A DNA stretch of 64,000 nucleotides from Eonycteris spelaea. Taxonomy: Eukaryota > Chordata > Mammalia > Chiroptera > Pteropodidae. The stretch covers positions 124,001 through 188,000 of the forward strand of contig PUFA01000547.1 in the NCBI GenBank assembly GCA_003508835.1, written 5' to 3'. The position numbers and the translations under genes were made by a program. This document shows, piece by piece, positions 32,949 to 44,000 of the stretch. Each line of letters begins with the position of its first letter. Within the stretch, counting starts at the first letter, position 1. The notes below the pieces were generated by a model that was given only the letters and a program-made list of their open reading frames with translations, had not been told where the DNA came from and did no database searches.

Positions 32949-34689
32949 ACTTAACCAGTTTACAGGAATATTTTCCAGAATGGGAACCAGCACCACTGGA
33001 ATTTGAGGAAACGTGTACAAAATGGGCAAGTTCTTGAAGAGCAAAAGCAAAGCATCACATGAACTCAGTGTTGGGTTCCTCAGCCACGAAGTAGAGGTGA
33101 CACCCCATAATGTGGTGAGATTCACCTATGGGGCTAACTTACGTGAAGCTCTTATTGGCATGCCCTATTCAGGAATGGCCCATTATTAGTAGTGATACTA
33201 GCAATTATGGGCCTCAAGTAAAGGAAGAAAATAAAAAGTCAATGCTGCATGTTACTTCTAAAACAGTTCCCTGCAATCAGGACTTTCTTTGGCTGGAGAC
33301 TTCATTTTAGAAATAAATTCTCTGTTCAGAATTTTGACTTTTCTAACAAAATATCCAAAGAGGCATAGTGTCAAGGCAATGAGGTTTTGAAAAATTGAGT
33401 TCAGATATAGACCTGTACAAGGGGACTGGGGAGGAGGTGACTGCTGGTGCCCAGGGGTCCTGTAAATGAAGGTCCTATGTGTGGGGTCTCTAGAAAGCAA
33501 GCAGGGAATGTATGGCACACACAGTAGATTGCTTAGTATTAATTCACCCTGGAGCTGACTAATCTGCACAGCAGATAGAATTTAGGGTAGGGAAGCTGGG
33601 AGATAGAGGTGTCAAAGGGAAGAATGAATAAAATAGAGCCAGAGCGCAATCCAATACAGCATATATACAGGGAATTAACCCAAAGCACTTGAAGGAATGC
33701 CTGAGATCTAGGCACAAAGAAAGTCAAATCGTTTTAGGAAAGTGAGTTGGGAGGAGCGAGCTATTTCCTGATGCCAGCAAGAATTGCTGACTAGACCCAA
33801 AATCCAGATCAATATTAGGTACCCAGATTACTACTACTACGAATAAGGGGAGCTATACAACTAGGTTCTGAGAGAAATTGCCTAGATTTTTCAGCTGACA
33901 GTCATTGTCAGAGGCATATTTTCACGGTGAAAATAAATAAACTTTATTTAAACTTGAGTCAGAAGTCCTGAAGATGTCATGTACGTACCACTCTTTGGAG
34001 CCTCCATAACCAAAGGAAGAAGGAAGATAGAATTATTTTGATAAGGGAAGACAGTTTTTACATAAACATTTCATCTTTTGCTTTTACAAAAGGAAGACCC
34101 CTCTGTTCCCCAGCAACAATACTAACCATTGCTTGCGGCCAAAGAGGCACACCACCACGACCTCAAACTCGTTTTTAGTCAATGAGCTTTAATGTAACCC
34201 TCTCCAATTTCCTCCTAAAATCTAATGAAAGCTAACCTTCCCTTTGTCTCTTTGGACTTGCCTAGAGTTTGCCACAGTTTGCTTGTCCCAGATTACAATT
34301 TTCTGCTATTCCTAAATAACGGTTTTTTTGCTGGTAAAATAATTGGCTATTTTAGTTTTGAAGATGACAGTGCCATCTTTCTAATCTCCTATCTTACTAG
34401 TGATTTCTTGTATCAGGCCTTGAAACTTAAAAAAAATTGACCAAGCAGAGGGAGGCCCACAGATTGAGCTGAATTCTGGTCAGGATTCATCTGCTGCTCT
34501 AGAGACAGCAGAAAGACCTTCGGCGTTAGGAGGAGACAAACTTGGGGTTCTCGCAGGAGGGTATTGGTCCAAGCATCTAAGAGCTAGAGAGATCATCTTA
34601 GAGAAGAGAGGGAGAGGTGATCCAGCATTTGGACAAGCAGAATTAAATGTAAGATGATGGGGCAGGACCTCAGAGGGTGGAGGACAAAA
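32949..34689. other. No gene seen
   Basis: No coding exon or confident repeat. The 67- to 103-codon open frames here show no family features. Confidence 0.4.
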
Positions 34690-35015
34690 CAGTTGCCCAC
34701 AAAACTTTTTTAAAAACCTTTTTCTTCAATTACAGTTGACATTTACCATTATTTAATATTAGTTTCAGGTGTACAGCATAGTTGTTAGATATTTACATAA
34801 TTTATGCAGTGATCCCTCGATTAGCCTAGTACCCACCTGGCACTATACATAGTTATTACAATGTTATTGACTATATTCCCTATGCTGTATTTTACAACAC
34901 TGTGACTACTAATTTGTACTTTTTAATTCCTCCACTTTTTATACCCAGCCCAACAATCCCCTCCCATCTGGCAACCATCAATTCTTTGTATCTATGAACA
35001 TTAAACTTTTGTTAA
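34690..35015 (-). mobile_element. L1 3' UTR fragment
   Basis: Plus-strand blocks AATTACAGTTGACATTTACC, TTAGTTTCAGGTGTACAGCA and TATTGACTATATTCCCTATG, then CTGGCAACCATCAATTC, are the reverse complement of mammalian L1 3' terminal sequence. No ORF2 remains. Confidence 0.75.
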
Positions 35016-35109
35016 ATGTTTTCTTCAACAGATCTTCCAAACCCAAGAATACTAATGATGTGATGATAATAAGTACCAAGCATAAAAAAGAACAACTGAG
35101 TGATCTATT

Positions 35110-35580
35110 GATACAAAACAAATTATCCCCAAACTGAATGGCTTAAAAACAACAACATATATTTTTGAATTCACAGTTACTGGCTTAGCTGATTCCTTCT
35201 GGCTCAGAGTCTCATCAGGTACACTCAAAATGTTGGCTTATTCATCTAAAAATTTGACAAACTTGACCAGGGCTGAGAATCCTCTTCCAAGATGGCTCTT
35301 TTCCTTGGTTGTTGGCAGGAGGACTCCGTTCCTCACCATGTAGATCTTTCCATAGGACTGCCTGAGTGTTCTCATGACACGGTGGCCGTCTGGCTTCCAT
35401 CAGTGCAGGTGGTTCAAAAGAGCAAGGCAGAATGTCTTTTATGACCCAATCTTAGAAATCACACACCGTTATCCCACAATGTCATGTTCATTGTGACAGG
35501 GAACTATCCAAGGATGCGAACACCAGGAAGCAGGGATCATTGGGGGCTGTCTAGAAGGCAGGCTTTTACAATAGCACAAA
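35110..35580. mobile_element. Old interspersed repeat (unnamed)
   Basis: Begins CTATTGATACAAAACAAATT-like and contains GGCTTAAAAACAACAAC, TTCACAGTTACTGGCTTAGC and GGCAGGCTTTTACAA-type blocks. The same family starts the segment at 53735-54200. Both are old, diverged and non-coding. Confidence 0.45.
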
Positions 35581-37082
35581 GCCTTTTGCTGAAGTAACAA
35601 ATGTTAACTAAACCTATTGTGGTAATAATTTGCAGTATATACATATATCAAATAGTTATATTGATAACCTTAAACTTAAACGATGTTCGATATCAATCGA
35701 ACTTGGGGGGGGGGACTAAAAACAAAAAAGAATTAAAAACCTCACAAAATAACCCCCTCAAAAACCCTTTTCATACATTATTTTATTTAATAGTCATAGT
35801 AATCCAGGAAGGTAGTTATCATTTACCTCTGTGACCCAGAACTTGACGTCATATCTGGCAGAATGTAGGCACTTAGACTTTGGTCAAAGAAAGATGCACA
35901 TAAGGGATTAAGAGCTCAGGACATCAGTCCCATTGCCTAGGTTCAGATCTCGGATGCTGTTTATTGTGTGATCTTGAGCAAGATTTTTAACATCTCTGTT
36001 TTAAAAAAAAAACAACAACAACAACAAAAAATCTACTATGAATATAATAATATATACACACCCTCTCTTGATTTTGATTAAACTGAATAGAAGATATAGC
36101 ACATTCCAGTCCCAGTTCCTGGCTCATAGTCTGTGATAAATAAATGTCATTTGTTGTTATTGATGTGATCCCCAACAATGTTTCCTTCTCCTGGAGAGGT
36201 TTTCAGTGACTCATTAAAAAAAAAATTGTTTTGTTTTGTTTTGTTTTTTATGAGTTTATTTGAGCCAAACTGATGACATGTGCCAAGCAGCAAGATCTCA
36301 AATGCTCCCAAGAATAACAATTTATGCAGTTTGAAGTTAATGCATTTGAAATTAAGGAGGAAATTAAGGAAGATTACATGGAGCTGGGAGAAAGCCAGGC
36401 TGGCATTGTATTACAGGATCATTAACAAGATTCTGTGCTCTCTTGAGGGTGGTTACAGTTTATTTTAGGGGTGTGTTAGATAGCAGAAACAATGGACAGG
36501 GCTTGCCTGAGGCAAAGTTAAACCTTTAACAAAAGAAGTTATATGCCTGAGGCATGACTATCCCCCATGACCTGCCCAGTTAGAATTTATAATCAGATCG
36601 CCCTGTGAGGTTATTTTCCACAGAACCCTTTTTTCCATCCACAGTTCCCACTCCAGGTCATAAATCAATCCGAAGGCTGCATTGATGACCAACCTTTTGG
36701 TCGGATAGTGTAGTCTCAGAGCACTAGGAAGTCTCATTCCTAGGAGGTCTCAGTATAGACTTTGTTGACCGTTGGGGATGGAGCAATACCATAACCAAGA
36801 GATCTGAGCCGAGGCTAAATTTCTCCCAAAAAGGGAAGGGCAGGTAAATGGAAGGCAGTCAGGTCTTACTGCTTTCATTGTGAAAACGACAAACAAAACA
36901 ACAACAAAAATCAACACTAGATCATTTCTATCCTATGAACTATCCTGATCTAAATAGTTTTGCCTCCTCATTTTGCTGTGTTTGGCATCTAGTGTAAAAG
37001 GCTCAGTAATTCTTGAAGGTATACATGGCACCTAATGGCACTGAGCTACCTCTGGAAAAGCCTTAAAATTGAGAGGGAGCAG
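35581..37082. other. No gene seen; possible degraded LTR at 36250-36840
   Basis: No exon recognised. 36230-36840 starts with a T-rich tract and GAGTTTATTTGAGCC and may be an LTR on the minus strand (a TTTATT/AATAAA-type signal is present), but the ends are not clear. Confidence 0.35.
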
Positions 37083-37490
37083 AGTGTGCCACCCCCAAAA
37101 TATGCCTTTTGGGGATATTGATTTTTTTAAGCTGATTCTTTTTAAGAAATGAAAGACCCAGAAAGAACATTTGAACATTCCCCATTACCTGCCTAAAGGA
37201 ATTCATATAGAAAAACTTCCTTAAAGGAAGGGAGCTATCACTTTAGCATCAGAATATGGACTAAGTGTAGTAGACAGGGAGGACTCTAGCAAAGTGTGTT
37301 TGCTAGACTCCCCTCTGTGAGTCCCATTGTTTTGGGGTGGCCCAGCAAGAATTTGTTTACCAAATATTTGCTCCTCTTTATCTACCCATCCACTGCCTAC
37401 TTTCTCTCTAGAGTCCCAGACTCCTGTCTCCCTCTCCTTTATCTGACATTTAATCCCCCACAGAATCTTTTCCAATAGAAATGCTCAACC
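37083..37490 (+). mobile_element. LTR-H family, longer copy
   Basis: Runs from AGTGTGCCACCCCCAAAATA through TAAGCTGATTCTTTTTAAG, GGAGCTATCACTTTAGCAT and TTTACCAAATATTTGCTCC to CAATAGAAATGCTCAACC. A shorter relative is at 3045-3270. It ends 27 bp before the LTR-A complex. Confidence 0.5.
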
Positions 37491-37517
37491 GAAAAACACA
37501 AATATGTCCTGCACCCT

Positions 37518-39026
37518 GATGCTGGACAGGCAAATTCCCCCGAGTGAGGAGAGACCGAGGCCTGCACTGAGAGAGAAGAGGATTCTTGGTGGAGACTGTA
37601 GAAAGAAATCAAACACATACCAAAGTTAGAGTCAAAAGGAAAGTTTATTGCCCCATTTCTCGTTTTCCTCGAGAACACCTGCCGAAGGTGGCTGCAACAT
37701 TTACTCTGAGATAACTTGGAGATTATGGTCGTAACCTTACTCCCAAAGTTTGCCATGAAATGTCTCGCTTTGATTATTATTTTTGTATCACTCTGGTATA
37801 GCAATAGTCTTTGGAAACAAATGACATCATTCTATTTATAGCATTCTGTTTTTAGTAGTGGTATTTCCATTTACAAAATAAAGTAGTTCTCTGTGGCTGA
37901 AAATGTCAAATTCTTTATGTTCTGCTTTGTATTGTTCCGTGCTTTTTTACTACATTATATACTTATTTGCTACATTATATCATTATATACTGTTGTAGCC
38001 ACCAGCCCCCGAAAGACACACGGACCACCAGAACTCAGTGAGTTATAGGAAACACTCTTTATTCAGCCAGCTGGGTCTGCCAGGGGTACGCAGACCCCAA
38101 ATTAAGCAGCCCCGAAATGTAGGGGTACAAAGTTTTTAAACCCAAAGCCCATTCTTCATTCTGTCTAAACACAAAGGGCTCTCTTTCTTCTATTCACTAC
38201 CTGTCAAGTCACAGGTCAGGTGTGTAAGCGGGGTTACAGAGGCAGAAAGCTTGTTTAGAATGTTATGTTCCTATCATCAAAAGCCTAAGTGCCCATAGCA
38301 ATAGTCAAACAGTAATTTCCAGTAAGAGTCAATTTTTCAGCCACCACAATACATTTGTGTTACATTAGGATTAGAGACAAGTTCTGTTTAGTAAGAGCTC
38401 CAAGAAGTTTTTATATTTTATTTTCACGTTGATTGTTCACGTCGGGTTTGCTTCAGCCTCAAAGAGTGTGTTTATGTAAAATTAAATTAATGATGGCAGC
38501 AAGCTGCAGTTTTTTTTCCTACATGAGAAATGGGTTAAAGAAGGGCAAAAACAAAGACTAGAGAAAGCAAAGACAAAAAGCCAGACAAGGAAAAAAGTCC
38601 TGAGCTGGGGATACAAGTTTATTTACCCTTCTCTAGTTCCTGTGAGTTACAGTTTAAAGACTTTGTTTACCCATTTTCCTTTGATATGGAGCTACAGTGA
38701 GGAAGGGGGAGAGTAGGTATAGTGAAAAGGTAAGAATATGCAGCTTGAAAGGCCTGCTGGCAGTTCCCAGGCTTTAATCCATAGGTTCCCTTGTTTTTAG
38801 CCATAGGGAATTAACAATTTTATTTTGTGTAGGACAGCCACTTAAAGACTCTTGCTTTTCCTGTTTCCCCTTCATGGGTGTGGGAAATGGGTTGTTAGCA
38901 GTCCCAACAGAAATCTTCCTTTGTTCTGCAGGTGTCCTGGTGGTCTGGCTGCTGGGCTGATGCGCATATTGCAGCCTCTGACTATAGATTGATTTAACAC
39001 TTTAGTTCTCTTGCCTTCTCCCTACA
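37518..39026 (-). mobile_element. LTR-A copy 3, split by a nested insertion
   Basis: The R-U5 end is at 37518-37649 (GATGCTGGACAGGCAAATTC to GAAAGTTTATT). U3 resumes at about 38543 (AAAACAAAGACTAGAGAAAG) and ends CTTCTCCCTACA at 39026. The 890 bp between are foreign: an unclassified segment of about 530 bp that itself contains the LTR-C copy at 37991-38348. In this copy the site corresponding to the 18047 SINE insertion is empty (GATTTAACACTTTAGTTC). Confidence 0.7.
37991..38348 (-). mobile_element. ERV solo LTR, family LTR-C, minus copy
   Basis: Plus strand from TGTTGTAGCCACCAGCCCCC to TTTTTCAGCCACCACA. The reverse complement matches 14395-14734. An intact AATAAAGAGTGTTTCC polyadenylation signal is present on the minus strand (plus 38057-38072). 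A 4-bp duplication ATAC flanks it (37987-37990 and 38349-38352), as class I-type integrases leave. It is a young-looking solo LTR. Confidence 0.8.
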
Positions 39027-40058
39027 TTACTCTGACATTTATCCACAAGTTGCTTCGACTTTTCAGTTTGAGGTGCCCAGGCCTTTGTGCTACTGAAGCA
39101 TCTCATGCCTCCTTTTGCAGTATTTTTCCACGCTCTTCAGAAGATGCATTCCTGTTTGCTTCTAAACATTTGCAAGCACATGATAATCATCATCAAACTC
39201 CCTAATCAATTTCTCCCCCATCCAAGTTAAAATCGTTCATTAAAATAATGTTAATAAAACACAACTTCAATGTTCACGTGTATGTGTATGTAAACAATAC
39301 ACACCTATTTATATAAAAAGTTAAGGAAGAAGAATGTAGATGTGGAGAATATGCACTGAAGGGCACATAAGAAATTCTTACGAAGAGTTTATTTTAGGAA
39401 TGGAGATGGGTAAATGTGTGGGGCAGGAGGGAGACTACAGCTGATGAAAAATTTTCTGTTTGTTGACTAGATTTTTAATTCTGCATAAGTATGACTTTTA
39501 ATTGAAGAGTAGTTTTTAAGGCACGATATGTTATACCTGAATCCATTGTTTATACAATGGATTTGTGCTCTTGTGTCAACTTATATACCAAGTGTTATAT
39601 TTTATTTTGTTTTTGAATTAATAAAAACTCATACAAAATAAAGTATTTATTCAAAGGCTGACTGAAATCCATTCTTAAGTGCCAAAGAAAGAGTCACATC
39701 TGATTTTAAGATCTTAGTGTTAAGATGTAATTTGGAGTTTTTCTCCTTCACGTGATTCATCTGTAACTTGGAGTTTTTGCCTTAGTCCACCTGGTGAAGG
39801 CATAATTTTCCCAAAGGCTGGTTCGCTACCAAGCCTGATTTATTCACCTTACCCATTAGAACACTTTGCTGGGACCAGTTCTCCAGTTTTTTTCCTTAGG
39901 GGTACCCATTAAAGTTGGGGGCTTCCTCTATCGTCCCCCACCCCTTTCTTGTGTCTGAAGGAGCTGGGGCTAATGTGGGCCACCAAAATTTGTCAATTAG
40001 GAATGTTCTGGAAACTAACATCTCCCTGCTTTGGTAAGTAGGTGATGGAAGTCATTAG
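39027..40058. other. No gene seen
   Basis: No exon recognised. It is AT-rich, with a small direct/inverted patch ATTGTTTATACAATGG at about 39544-39560. Confidence 0.4.
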
Positions 40059-40069
40059 TTACTGAATTT

Positions 40070-40298
40070 ATTTTTTTTAAGTATTATTATTTATGCCTAT
40101 AGCACCTGGTCTTTCTAGGTGGTCTCCCATCCAAGTACTAACGAGGCCCGATCCTGCTTAGCAGCCAGACCAAACATTGGGCTCATTCGGGGTGGCAAAG
40201 CCATAGACCATGAACCGTGCTCCACTGGGGCACGAACCCAGGACCTTCTGCATGTAAAGCAGACGTGCTAATTGCTACACGACAGAACCATGTACAAC
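40070..40298 (-). mobile_element. Hybrid tRNA-Val/5S rRNA SINE, copy 3
   Basis: The minus strand starts TGGTTCTGTCGTGTAGCAAT, has the TAC anticodon arm CTGCTTTACATGCAG and the best-preserved B box of the three (GGGTTCGTGCC). It then runs into a 5S-like body ending GGTGCTATAGGCATAAATAA. An 11-bp duplication TTACTGAATTT flanks it (40059-40069 and 40299-40309). Part of the 5S body (around 40160-40185) is altered. Confidence 0.92.
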
Positions 40299-40739
40299 TT
40301 ACTGAATTTTTTATGTGTCTTGTTCCCTTGCATTTTGGTCCCTTTCTGCCCCACCCGTGCATTTAAGCTTGGAGATCATCCCTTTGCGATTTCTTATTCC
40401 AGTGATAATCAAAGCTGAGAGTAGGAGGAGGGAGCTACTGGTTACAAAAGCTCCCGTCTCTTGAGATAAATCTCTCCTAGGCAGATGGGGGAGAAGAGGG
40501 AAAAGTTTGTGAGAACAATGGATAACCTTGATCATCACCACCAGAGATGGAGGAAAAGACAGATGCTGGTTTGATTAGTGCCCTCCTGAATGGGTGTGCT
40601 TCTCTGGGCCATAGCATAAAGTAGAATCTACTTTCCACGTAGCTTTGGTCTGCACGTACGGAGGCACCAGCTCCCGGTCCTGCGCACCTTAACTTCTCCT
40701 GGGTACAACATTCTTAAATGGTCTGAAGTGCCCACCTGT

Positions 40740-41222
40740 TGGTGGATAATCAAGCTGACCATGGATCACCCTCACATAATAACCTTGGGTCCCAGAGACA
40801 AGCAATATAATAACCTTGGGTCTCAGAGACAAGCAATCTATGAATCAGGCAGGGGGCTTTGAGGGGCTGTATAAAATGGAAGGTTTTTATAGAAAGTATG
40901 ATGAGGCAGGCGAGCTATTAGTGAAACAAACAGCTATTTTGGGGCTGGATGTCTTCTTATTGGGGGAAGAGAGGGAAGTATTTTTATCATGCAGATGGTC
41001 TCTTCTTTCTATGGAAGGAGGGAGATGGAGAGGGCCCATGTGACAGATTACCTCATTGGCGTTGACCAGAAAATTCCAGACTGGTTGAATGTGATTATGT
41101 TTTGTTTCTGGGAGAGGTTGAAACTGTAATTAGACCAGGTATTAAATCTAGGTTTGTTATCATAGGATTTTAGCATGAGCGATGATGCCATTTTGGGCCT
41201 GTGGGTTTTTTCTTTAACAAAA
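40740..41222 (-). mobile_element. LTR-G family, copy 3, with TATA box
   Basis: The reverse complement begins TGTTAAAGAAAAAACCCACAG and contains CCAGTCTGGAATTTTCTGGT, TCTGTCACATGGGCCCTC and a TATAAAAACCTTCC promoter-like element (plus 40871-40890). An internal tandem duplication (ATAATAACCTTGGGT(C/T)(C/T)CAGAG, about 34 bp x2) lies at 40775-40840. It is the most complete of the three LTR-G copies. Confidence 0.65.
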
Positions 41223-41371
41223 TTAAAAAAAATAATTTTCTGGAAGTGTAAGTCTTGTATGTTATTTTATTCTACATTGAGTTATTATAATTATTAATGA
41301 TATGGAATTGTTAAAACAATGTAAATACAATGTATTCTGGGTAGGGGACAGTGGCCATTTTATTCTTTCAA

Positions 41372-41395
41372 CAAAGAAAGAAAGAAAGAAAGAAA

Positions 41396-41464
<69 letters not shown>

Positions 41465-41467
41465 AAT
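41372..41467. repeat. (AAAG)n microsatellite
   Basis: About 95 bases of AAAG units with one missing base near 41399. It abuts an L1 fragment. Confidence 0.95.
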
Positions 41468-41690
41468 AGATGATTTTTATGGTGACATTGGTTAGCGAAA
41501 TCCAGTAAGTTTCAACTGTACGTTTTAACAGTAAGACATATATATGTTTACACTGTGTGTTCACCTCCCATAGTTAAATTTCTTCCTGTCACCACATATT
41601 TGACTCCTTTTACCCCATCAAATTCTTCCCATCCCCCTACCTTCTGGTAACCATTAGTCTTTTGTTCATGACCATGAGGGAAAGTGGCCA
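41468..41690 (-). mobile_element. L1 3' UTR fragment
   Basis: Contains GGTGACATTGGTTAGCGAAA, ATATATGTTTACACTGTGTG, ATTTGACTCCTTTTACCCC and CTTCTGGTAACCATTAGTC, homologous to 4870-5110 and therefore the 3' end of a minus-strand L1. A purine microsatellite abuts its tail. Confidence 0.7.
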
Positions 41691-42140
41691 TTTTAAATAG
41701 GGCGCTCAGTGTCCACTCCACTGAGAAGCAGCTTTGCCACAAAAACTTGGAGGATGTGCGAAAATAGACAAGAGGATGTCTGGATAAAGAATATTCCAGA
41801 AATAAGGAATATTTATTCCTTAGTGCACAAAAGTCCTTGTGCAAGGAGGGCAGTGTGCCTGGAACAGAGTGACAAGGGTCAAAGTAATAGGAGCCTCTGG
41901 GGGTCCAGGAGCAGTGGGGCCAGATGGCTTAGGCCTCCAATTATCATGAGGATGTGCTATTATCTAAGTCTTCTCACCTCATTTAACCCTGATTTCATAC
42001 AAGAAATTACCTCGGCTACTTGAAAGGTCCAAAGGCAGCCCTTCCATAGCCCCTAGAAAGATAAATTATCTTCTACCTTCTGTTACATACTTTTATACTG
42101 CTTTGAATTTTCCTTGTCACATTTACAAAGAAAAACATTC

Positions 42141-42142
42141 TG

Positions 42143-42194
<52 letters not shown>

Positions 42195-42225
42195 CTACAT
42201 ACCTACCTACCTACTTACCTACCTA
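42141..42225. repeat. (TATC)n and (CTAC)n microsatellites
   Basis: About 12 TATC units followed by irregular CTAC units. Confidence 0.95.
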
Positions 42226-42227
42226 TC

Positions 42228-42335
42228 TGGCTTTCTTGAGATATAATTGACATGACATATAACGTTGTGTAAGTTTAAGGTGTATAACATGTTCATTTGA
42301 TAAGAAATCTATTTTTAAGGTTATATTAGGTTTGG
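42228..42335 (-). mobile_element. Older L1 fragment
   Basis: TTGAGATATAATTGACATGA, then AAGTTTAAGGTGTATAACAT and TTCATTTGATA, reverse complement of an L1 3' region. Confidence 0.6.
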
Positions 42336-42540
42336 CACTTTTGAATATTTCAATTAGCAAACTAGATATCTGTTTTAATTCTGACTTGGTTGCATTGGCA
42401 GAAGTTGAAATACAAATACAGGCATGCGTGTGTTGCCTGCCATTAAGTTGGCTCTAACACCTAGAGATCCTATGAGTGAGTGATGTCCACAACATCCTAT
42501 CCTCAACAGCTTTGCTCAGCTCCTGTAGACTCATGCAAAT

Positions 42541-42830
42541 ACAGACATACCTCAGGGATATTGCGGGTTCGTTTCCAGACCACTGCAATAAAGTGAGTAT
42601 CACAATAAAGTGAGTCACATGAATTTTTTTTGGTTTCCCAGTGCATATAAAAGTTATGTTTATACTATACCGTAGTCTGTTAAGTGCATAATAGCATTAT
42701 GTCTATGAAAACATACTTTACTGCTAAAAAATGCTAACCATCATCTGAGCCTATTGGAAAAAATGGTACCGATAGATTTGTAAAAAATATAGTATCTGTG
42801 AAGCACAATAAAATGAGGTAAGCCTATCTT
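42541..42830. mobile_element. Mammalian non-autonomous repeat with stem-like ends
   Basis: ACAGACATACCTCAGGGATA, TTGCGGGTTCGTTTCCAGAC, CAATAAAGTGAGTATCACAA, then ATGCTAACCATCATCTGAGC; a repeat common in mammalian genomes whose internal AATAAAG(T/C)GA motif is duplicated. I am unsure of its class. Confidence 0.5.
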
Positions 42831-43149
42831 TCTTGCCTGTCAGAGGACCATGGGAGGTAAAGCCAGAGATTCAACTTAAAAGATGCTGAGGGAAGGGAGA
42901 GTGAAGGAGAGGAATGGCGGGGAGGGGAGAGATGAGAGGTGAGAGCAAGCCAGGGGTATGAACTTTGACCCTTGGAACTTAATTAAAAAAGGAGTGGCTG
43001 GTCCCTGCCTAGAGAACAGGATTTTATTCGCTGCAGAAGTGATCTCTAATAACTTTTTGGCATTTGGAAGAAATCTTCCCTTTCAAGTTCTCTGTTGGAA
43101 TAGCTGTATGGATTGCTTCCCAATAGCTCAAGATCCAGGTAAACTGGAG

Positions 43150-43562
43150 ATAAGGAGGTGGGCCTCTGGGCAATCGAGAGAGTAGAGGAACTCCCGCCAC
43201 AGGACGCTGGGTGCGGCTCTGAAGCCCCACCCACATTCTTTCCTTTGGCGATTTGGATGGAAGGTTTCTGCAATCTCTCTGGACCACAGGCACAAATCCA
43301 ATCAGGATCAACTGGTTTGGGAACTCCATTTAGACGTTATAGATTGGATTATAAAGGAGTGGGATTGTCTGATCAGGCCTCGCTTAGGCTTTTGGGAGAG
43401 CAAGGTAAAAAGTTCCACAGACACAGGAAGTGGTGCCGCGGGACTTAGAGAAGCTTCTCCTGGATATGTAGACAAGGACACTTCAGCTTTGTCCTCCCTC
43501 GTGGCTCAGAGTGGAAAATATTGAGCCACACCGAGTCATCTGGATACATAACTTCAGGAACT
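43150..43562 (+). promoter_or_regulatory. ZNF280A: Candidate ZNF280A promoter and 5' exon
   Basis: GC-richer than its surroundings. It has a GGATTATAAAGGAGTGGG TATA-like element at about 43343 and ends with a good splice donor, GGAACTG|GTAAGC, at 43562/43563. It lies 2.6 kb before the ZNF280A coding exon, whose own acceptor (CACTTAG|GTAGC at 46167/46168) shows that an upstream exon must exist. This is a guess from splice signals and position. It could also be LTR-derived. Confidence 0.3.
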
Positions 43563-43614
43563 GGTAAGCTAAGACATATAGTATCCTCCATTTTGTTCTC
43601 TTAAACCCTGGGTC

Positions 43615-44000
43615 TGAAAACTTCCTGAAAAGGGTTAGTTGATATTTTAAGCATTATAGACCATGTGGTTTCTCTTGCGATGGCTTGACTTTGCCATAGT
43701 AGTGTGAAAGAAGCCATGGACAGAATAGCCTTAAACAAGTGATCACAGGTGTATTTCAATCAAATTTTGTTTGTAGACACAAATTAGAATGTCATATAAT
43801 TTTCCATGTGACGTGAAATATTCCTTTGTTTTTTTTACCCCCAAATTAAAAAAGAAATTAAATATGTTAAAAAAAACACAAAAAATGTATAAATCATTTT
43901 TTGCTTGCTGGTTGTGCAAAACCAGGGAGTGGGCTAATTTCCCAACCTGGTATTAAAGCATTTGTCAAAATGCAGCTAGCATCCCATTAGTGAACTGTGA
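43615..44000. mobile_element. Old DNA-transposon-like repeat
   Basis: Resembles 51520-51810: (A/T)AAGGG(T/C)(T/C)AG..GATATTTTAAGC, GACTTTGCCATAGTAGT-like, then GCTTGCTGGTTGTGCAAAAC..GGG. It is interpreted as a diverged hAT-type element. Confidence 0.4.

Noticed and set aside
32834..33037. 67-codon frame with an acidic segment
   Set aside because: It overlaps the end of an LTR-like repeat and has no start context or family match.
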